64,000 bases of DNA from Flavobacterium solisilvae (GTDB taxonomy: Bacteria > Bacteroidota > Bacteroidia > Flavobacteriales > Flavobacteriaceae), in contig NZ_JAAMPT010000207.1 of NCBI RefSeq assembly GCF_012911605.1, positions 124,001-188,000 on the forward strand. The letters run 5' to 3'. Within the stretch, counting starts at the first letter, position 1; each line of letters starts with the position of its first letter. Position numbers and translations under genes: made by a program. This document shows positions 59,137 through 64,000 of this stretch, piece by piece. Below the pieces are notes generated by a model. It had not been told where the DNA came from and ran no database searches. It saw only the letters and a list, made by a program, of their open reading frames with translations.

Positions 59137-61305
59137 ATGAAGTCAATTCAATTGGTCGTTCTTTTTGTTGCTACATTTTTCTCGGCAACAGCTCAACAAA
59201 AAATTACAGTAGAAGAAATTTACACAGGTGCTTTTCGCGGTAAAGGAATGGATGCTTTGCAATCGATGAAAAATACCAATCAATACACGGTTCTAAATTC
59301 TGACAGAACAACAAGAAGTCAACAGATTGATTTATATGATTTTGCTACGCTTAAAAAAGTTTCGACTTTAATCGATACTAAAGATTTTTCAGATTTAAAG
59401 GAAGGAATTGATAGCTATGCCTTTAGTAATGACGAAAAGCAAATTTTAATTGCTAATAATTCGAACCCAATATTTCGTCATTCTTATACGGCAAATTATT
59501 ATTTGTACAATTTGAATTCAAAATCTTTGGCTAAAGTATTAGAAAACGTACAAGAACCAACATTTTCTCCAGATGGAACAAAGATTGCTTTCGCCAAAGA
59601 AAACAATCTTTTTGTTTATGACATCTCTTCAAAAAATACTACTCAAGTAACAACCGATGGAAAGAAAAATGCCATCATCAACGGAATTACGGATTGGGTT
59701 TACGAAGAAGAATTCGCTTTTGTTCGTGCTTTTGATTGGAGTGCTGATAGTAAAAAGTTAGCTTACATTCGATTTGATGAAACCGAAGTGCCACAGTTTT
59801 CTATGGATTTGTATAAGAAAGATTTATATCCAACATCTGAAACGTTTAAATATCCAAAAGCTGGAGAGAAAAATGCGGTAGTTTCGCTGCATTTATTTGA
59901 TGTGGCATCTAAAACTGCAAAAACGGTAAAATTGAGTAATTACAATGATTTTTATATTGCTAGACTAAAATGGACGAATGATGCCAATGTACTTTCGGCT
60001 CAGGTTTTAAATCGTCATCAAAATAATTTAGACTTGCTTTTTGTTGATGGAAATTCAGGTGTTGCTAAAGTAGTTTTGAACGAAAAAGACAATGCTTATG
60101 TTGATGTAACCGATAATTTAACGTTCTTAAAAGATAATAGTTTTATTTGGACATCAGAAAAAGATGGTTTCAATCATATTTATTTATATGACAAAAACGG
60201 AAAGCTGAAAAATCAAGTAACCAAAGGAAATTGGGAAGTGACTTCTTACTATGGTTTTGACGAAAAAACAAAGTCGGTTTTTTATCAATCGGTAGAAAAA
60301 GGTTCAACGCTAAGAGATATTTATAAAATTAGCTTAGACGGAAAAAAGAAAGTTAGATTGTCATCACAAACAGGAACAAATTCGGCAACGTTTAGCCCAG
60401 ATTTTACGTTGTTTATCAATTCGTTTTCAAGCGTAACGGTTCCAACGATTTATACTTTAAATAGTGCAACCGACGGAAAACTGGTGCAAGAAATTGTAAA
60501 TAATAATGCTTTGGCAGATAAATTAAAGAAATATGATTTGCCAACCAAAGAGTTTTTTGAATTGACTACCGAAAAAGGACACAAATTAAATGCTTGGATA
60601 ATCAAACCAAAAGATTTTGATGCCACAAAAAAATATCCGGTTTTTATGTATCAATATTCTGGTCCAGGTTCACAAGAAGTGGCAAATAAAGCATTGACTA
60701 CAAATGATATGTGGTTTATGATGTTGTCGCAACAAGGTTATATCATTGCTTGTGTTGATGGTCGAGGAACAGGTTACAAAGGTGCAGCTTTCAAAAAATG
60801 CACACAAAAAGAATTAGGAAAATACGAAGTGGAAGACCAAATTGATGCTGCAAAAGTTATTGGAAATTATCCTTATGTAGATAAAACTAGAATTGGTATA
60901 TTTGGCTGGTCGTATGGAGGATTCATGTCGAGCAACTGTTTGTTCAAAGGTGCTGATGTTTTCAAAATGGCAATTGCGGTTGCGCCAGTTACAAATTGGA
61001 GATTTTATGATAGCATTTACACCGAAAGATACATGACAACACCACAGGAAAATGCTAGTGGTTACGACGATAATTCACCAATTAATCATGTGAATAAACT
61101 AAAAGGAAACTTTTTATTAATTCACGGAACAGCCGATGATAATGTGCATGTTCAAAATAGTATGCAAATGATTGAAGCGTTAGTTCAAGCCAACAAGCAA
61201 TTTGATTGGGCAATTTATCCTGACAAAAACCACGGAATTTATGGTGGAAAAACTAGAATTCAGTTGTATAACAAAATGACGAATTACATTAAAGAAAAAT
61301 TATAA
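59137..61305 (+). CDS. Dipeptidyl-peptidase IV family serine peptidase (S9B)
   Basis: I start at ATG 59137 (722 residues), which gives a signal peptide (MKSIQLVVLFVATFFSATAQ); the frame opens 63 bases earlier without a signal. A DPP IV-type beta-propeller (about 40-480; GITDWVYEEEFAFVRAFDWSADSKKLAYIRFDE includes the double-Glu motif that anchors the substrate N-terminus; quoted in two parts at about 188-204 and 205-220) precedes the alpha/beta hydrolase domain with S592 in GWSYGG, D667 in GTADDNVH and H699 in DKNHGIYGG. It removes X-Pro/X-Ala dipeptides from peptides in the periplasm. Two peptide transporter genes follow. Confidence 0.93.
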   Translation: MKSIQLVVLFVATFFSATAQQKITVEEIYTGAFRGKGMDALQSMKNTNQYTVLNSDRTTRSQQIDLYDFATLKKVSTLIDTKDFSDLKEGIDSYAFSNDEKQILIANNSNPIFRHSYTANYYLYNLNSKSLAKVLENVQEPTFSPDGTKIAFAKENNLFVYDISSKNTTQVTTDGKKNAIINGITDWVYEEEFAFVRAFDWSADSKKLAYIRFDETEVPQFSMDLYKKDLYPTSETFKYPKAGEKNAVVSLHLFDVASKTAKTVKLSNYNDFYIARLKWTNDANVLSAQVLNRHQNNLDLLFVDGNSGVAKVVLNEKDNAYVDVTDNLTFLKDNSFIWTSEKDGFNHIYLYDKNGKLKNQVTKGNWEVTSYYGFDEKTKSVFYQSVEKGSTLRDIYKISLDGKKKVRLSSQTGTNSATFSPDFTLFINSFSSVTVPTIYTLNSATDGKLVQEIVNNNALADKLKKYDLPTKEFFELTTEKGHKLNAWIIKPKDFDATKKYPVFMYQYSGPGSQEVANKALTTNDMWFMMLSQQGYIIACVDGRGTGYKGAAFKKCTQKELGKYEVEDQIDAAKVIGNYPYVDKTRIGIFGWSYGGFMSSNCLFKGADVFKMAIAVAPVTNWRFYDSIYTERYMTTPQENASGYDDNSPINHVNKLKGNFLLIHGTADDNVHVQNSMQMIEALVQANKQFDWAIYPDKNHGIYGGKTRIQLYNKMTNYIKEKL

Positions 61306-61337
61306 TCAACTAACCAACAAAAATTAAACCAATATTT

Positions 61338-63032
61338 ATGAGTGAAACTACAGTAAAAACAGGACATCCAAAAGGACTTTGGGTACTATTCGGAACCGAA
61401 ATGTGGGAACGTTTCAACTTCTATGGAATGCGAGCGATTTTAACCCTTTTTATGGTGAATTCGTTAATGATGAAGGAAGAAGAAGCATCAATTATTTATG
61501 GTGGATTTCTTGGTCTTTGTTATTTAACGCCAATGCTTGGAGGATTTATTTCTGACCGTTTCTTTGGTAACAGAAATTGTATTATGATTGGTGGTGTGAT
61601 GATGGCAATTGGACAAATGATGTTGTTCTTTAGTGCTAGTGTTTTCAGTACAAATTTAGGATTAGCCAACACATTAATGTGGTCAGCATTGGGTATCATT
61701 GTTTTTGGTAACGGTTTCTTTAAACCAAATATTTCTTCAATGGTAGGAAGTTTATATCCAAAACAAGAAAAATCTAAATTGGATACCGCTTTTACAATTT
61801 TCTACATGGGAATCAATATTGGAGCATTTTTAGGTCAATTTATTTGTCCATTAATTGGAGATGTTAAAGACTCTGGTGGAATTAGAGATGTACATGCTTT
61901 CAAATGGGGATTTTTGGCAGCGTCAATCGCAATGATTTTGGGAACAGCCATTTTCTTTTTCTTAAAAAATAAATACGTAGTTACGCCAGAAGGAAAGCCA
62001 ATCGGCGGATTGCCATCAGGACATGATGCAGCTGATTATGAAGAAGGTGAGTCACAAAAAGCAGAGTTTTCAATGGCTTCTATAATTAAAGCAGTTTTAA
62101 TTTTTGCTGTAATATTCTTTATTTTTAATTATTTTACCGAAGGTGATAATGTAGTAAAAACAATAATTTATCCAATAATCTATGCTAGTGGAGTTGCTCT
62201 TGCAGCATTAATTTTAATGGATAGCACTTTGACAAAAGTAGAAACTGACAGAATATGGGTAATCTATATTATGTCGTTTTTTATTATTTTCTTTTGGGCA
62301 GCTTTTGAACAAGCAGGTTCGTCTTTAACTTTTATTGCAGATAATCAAACGGATAGAACTTTTCTTTTCGGATGGCAAATGCCAGCTTCAATGGTTCAAA
62401 TATTTAACGGATTATTCGTTGTAATTTTTGCTTTTCCATTTAGTGTTTTGTGGGATAAATTAAGAGCAAAAAATAGCGAACCACTTTCTACAGTAAAACA
62501 ATCGATAGGTTTATTGTTAATTGCTGTAAGTTATTTTATCATTGCTCATAACGTAAAAGATTTAGGAAACACAGGTTTGTTAGCTATTAAGTGGTTGATT
62601 TTATTATATCTAATTCAAACATTCGCAGAATTGTGTTTGTCGCCAATTGGTTTATCGTTAGTTGGTAAATTAGCTCCAAAACGTTTTGCTTCTTTAGCTT
62701 ACGGTGTTTTCTTTATTTCAAGTGCTGCTGGATATGCATTATCTGGAACATTAGGATCAATTCTTCCTGCGACTGGTGATAAATTCAAAAAAGCTTCTGA
62801 ACTTGGAATTGATTTACAAGGAATTTTAGACAAAACCATTACGCCAACACCAGAACAATTAAAACTTTTAGACGCTAATCAAATTAGTGCTTATAACCAT
62901 TCATTTGCTGGTTTTGAAATCACTAATTTATATGAATTCTTCATGGTGTTTGTGGTACTTTGTGGAATTGCATCATTAATTTTATTCTTATTAACACCAG
63001 TTATCAAGAAAATGATGCACGGAGTGAGATAA
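61338..63032 (+). CDS. POT/PTR family proton-dependent peptide transporter
   Basis: The 564-residue protein has the POT signatures: GTEMWERFNFYGMRAILTLFM (helix 1 with the ExxERF-type motif), GGFISDRFFGNRNCIMIGG (loop 2-3), FGNGFFKPNISSMVG and FTIFYMGINIGAFLGQFICP (PTR2 signature region), and about 14 hydrophobic helices. It takes up di- and tripeptides with protons at the inner membrane. It lies 32 bases after the DPP IV-like gene, so both are probably one transcript, and is followed by a terminator and a second POT gene. Confidence 0.94.
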   Translation: MSETTVKTGHPKGLWVLFGTEMWERFNFYGMRAILTLFMVNSLMMKEEEASIIYGGFLGLCYLTPMLGGFISDRFFGNRNCIMIGGVMMAIGQMMLFFSASVFSTNLGLANTLMWSALGIIVFGNGFFKPNISSMVGSLYPKQEKSKLDTAFTIFYMGINIGAFLGQFICPLIGDVKDSGGIRDVHAFKWGFLAASIAMILGTAIFFFLKNKYVVTPEGKPIGGLPSGHDAADYEEGESQKAEFSMASIIKAVLIFAVIFFIFNYFTEGDNVVKTIIYPIIYASGVALAALILMDSTLTKVETDRIWVIYIMSFFIIFFWAAFEQAGSSLTFIADNQTDRTFLFGWQMPASMVQIFNGLFVVIFAFPFSVLWDKLRAKNSEPLSTVKQSIGLLLIAVSYFIIAHNVKDLGNTGLLAIKWLILLYLIQTFAELCLSPIGLSLVGKLAPKRFASLAYGVFFISSAAGYALSGTLGSILPATGDKFKKASELGIDLQGILDKTITPTPEQLKLLDANQISAYNHSFAGFEITNLYEFFMVFVVLCGIASLILFLLTPVIKKMMHGVR

Positions 63033-63060
63033 TCACAATTAAAAATATTTTTATATCTTT

Positions 63061-63095
63061 CAAACCTACAAGAAATCCTTGTAGGTTTGTTATTT
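63061..63095 (+). terminator. Terminator between the two POT genes
   Basis: CAAACCTACAAG, loop AAATC, CTTGTAGGTTTG: a perfect 12-bp stem followed by TTATTTT, placed 29 bases after the first POT gene and 22 before the second. Confidence 0.8.
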
Positions 63096-63110
63096 TAATA
63101 CCTTATAATT

Positions 63111-64000
63111 ATGTGGAAAAGTCATCCTAAAGCATTGCCTTATTTGTTTTTATCTGAAATGTGGGAACGTTTTGGTTACTATTTAATGATCGGAATTTTT
63201 ACGCTTTATCTAAAAGATGTTGAAGCAGGTTTTGCTATGACCGAAAAAGAAGCTTCCGATTTGTATGGAACTTTCATCGCTTTGGTATTTTTAACTCCTT
63301 TCATTGGAGGATTAGTTGCTGATAGATATTTGGGTTACAAAAAATCAATTGTTCTTGGTGGATTAATGATGGGAACAGGATATTTCATGATGGGAATTCA
63401 TGACATCGTAATGCTTTACATTGCTATGACATTGGTAATTGTAGGTAACGGATTTTTCAAACCTAATATTTCTACACTTTTAGGGAATTTCTACAACGAA
63501 GATAAATACAAAGAAAAGAAAGACGAAGGATACAATATTTTCTATATGGGAATTAACGTTGGAGCATTCATCTGTAACTTCTTTGGCGCAGCTTTGCAAA
63601 TTCTCTTAGGTTGGCAATATGCTTTCATGGCAGCTGGAGTTGGAATGTTTATTGGAGTGATTGTTTTCCTTCTCGGAACGAAACATTATGGCGACAAAAC
63701 CGATAAAAAAGGAGTTCAAGAAGGCGATATGCCATTTTATAAAATCGTTTTATATATTTTGGTTCCGTCAGTTATTTTTGGAATTATCGGTTGGTTGATA
63801 AAAGGCGTACAATCGGCGACTAATGTTGATAGTTCCGTTTTTGGTTCAGATAGTACCGATGCGTTTATATTTGCTTGTATTCCAGTGGTTTATTTTTATG
63901 GAAGTTTGTATTTTAAAGCAAAAGCTGAAGAAAAAAGACCAATTGGTGCATTACTTTCCATATTTGCAGTAGTAATTTTATTTTGGGCAGTTTTTAAATT
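63111..64000 (+). CDS. Second POT family peptide transporter (C-terminus cut by window end)
   Basis: The frame from ATG 63111 is open to the last base (about 296 residues). The translation begins MWKSHPKALPYLFLSEMWERFGYYLMIGIF in continuity (the ExxERF motif is at residues 16-21), then GGLVADRYLGYKKSIVLGG, VGNGFFKPNISTLLGNFY and YNIFYMGINVGAFICNF, all POT-family blocks, with seven or eight hydrophobic helices visible. It is related to, but clearly diverged from, the transporter just upstream, so the pair is an old duplication with possibly different peptide range. A terminator precedes it, so it may have its own promoter. Confidence 0.9.
   Translation, partial: MWKSHPKALPYLFLSEMWERFGYYLMIGIFTLYLKDVEAGFAMTEKEASDLYGTFIALVFLTPFIGGLVADRYLGYKKSIVLGGLMMGTGYFMMGIHDIVMLYIAMTLVIVGNGFFKPNISTLLGNFYNEDKYKEKKDEGYNIFYMGINVGAFICNFFGAALQILLGWQYAFMAAGVGMFIGVIVFLLGTKHYGDKTDKKGVQEGDMPFYKIVLYILVPSVIFGIIGWLIKGVQSATNVDSSVFGSDSTDAFIFACIPVVYFYGSLYFKAKAEEKRPIGALLSIFAVVILFWAVFK

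Noticed and set aside
1-64000. CRISPR array, prophage, integrase or transposase gene
   Set aside because: I saw no regularly spaced direct repeats, no phage structural genes and no transposase or integrase motifs on either strand.

Overview
The window is a low-GC, gene-dense chromosomal segment of a Flavobacterium-like member of the Bacteroidota (family Flavobacteriaceae). Evidence for this: TAnnTTTG -7 promoter boxes, SusC/SusD/SusE-type outer-membrane genes, type IX secretion (T9SS) C-terminal sorting domains, lipoproteins with acidic residues after the lipid cysteine, a mevalonate pathway with class II HMG-CoA reductase, and Flavobacteria-type intergenic palindromes. I see no prophage, insertion sequence with transposase, plasmid function or CRISPR array. 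The content looks like core chromosome plus one polysaccharide utilisation locus (PUL).

Layout. 1-4.4 kb: a truncated membrane protein, ruvC (TTG start), hemW, a cyclase-family hydrolase, a MmcQ/YjbR protein and a PH-SHOCT protein. 4.5-9.1 kb (minus strand): a DUF4407 membrane protein, then a blaI - M56/TonB - MORN-like - lipoprotein cluster whose promoter is overlapped by two BlaI-type operators. 9.2-15.1 kb: M20 dipeptidase, tRNA-Leu(TAG), an unrecognised membrane-anchored protein, DUF885 lipoprotein, SnoaL-like protein, 23S-type pseudouridine synthase. 15.2-18.2 kb: isoprenoid cluster (UbiA prenyltransferase, mevalonate kinase, mevalonate diphosphate decarboxylase), divergent from tspO. 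18.8-25.7 kb: two large T9SS-secreted proteins, a BaiN-type flavoprotein and a glycerophosphodiester phosphodiesterase.

25.7-47.0 kb is a complete starch/maltose PUL. One arm (minus) holds lacI, an MFS sugar permease, beta-phosphoglucomutase, GH65 phosphorylase, GH13 (SusA-like), GH31 and GH13 lipoprotein. The other arm (plus) holds susC, susD, two SusE/F-like lipoproteins and a T9SS-secreted GH13 amylase. Inferred flow: secreted amylase cuts starch outside, SusCDE/F bind and import oligosaccharides, periplasmic GH13/GH31 enzymes shorten them, the MFS permease imports maltose, GH65 phosphorolyses it and beta-PGM makes glucose 6-phosphate. Perfect and near-perfect CGAAAACGTTTTCG palindromes beside both arms are likely LacI sites.

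47-56.5 kb: an AsmA-like protein, tRNA-Phe(GAA), coaX followed by an envelope-biogenesis string (beta-barrel protein, TPR protein, LptC, small membrane protein) and a PpiD/SurA-like foldase. 56.6-59.0 kb: GYDIA-type GHMP kinase and HMG-CoA reductase, which together with the 15-18 kb cluster nearly complete the mevalonate pathway. 59.1-64.0 kb: a dipeptidyl-peptidase IV family enzyme followed by two POT-family peptide transporters (the second runs off the end), a peptide-use cluster.

The most unusual signals are non-coding: several families of palindromic repeats, one of which appears to sit in frame inside hemW; two copies of an element with conserved ends and unrelated hairpin cores; and a 133-bp element with 20-bp inverted ends in front of the secreted amylase gene. 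I did not find a convincing new multi-gene system; the repeat families and the assignment of the two GHMP kinases are the best leads.
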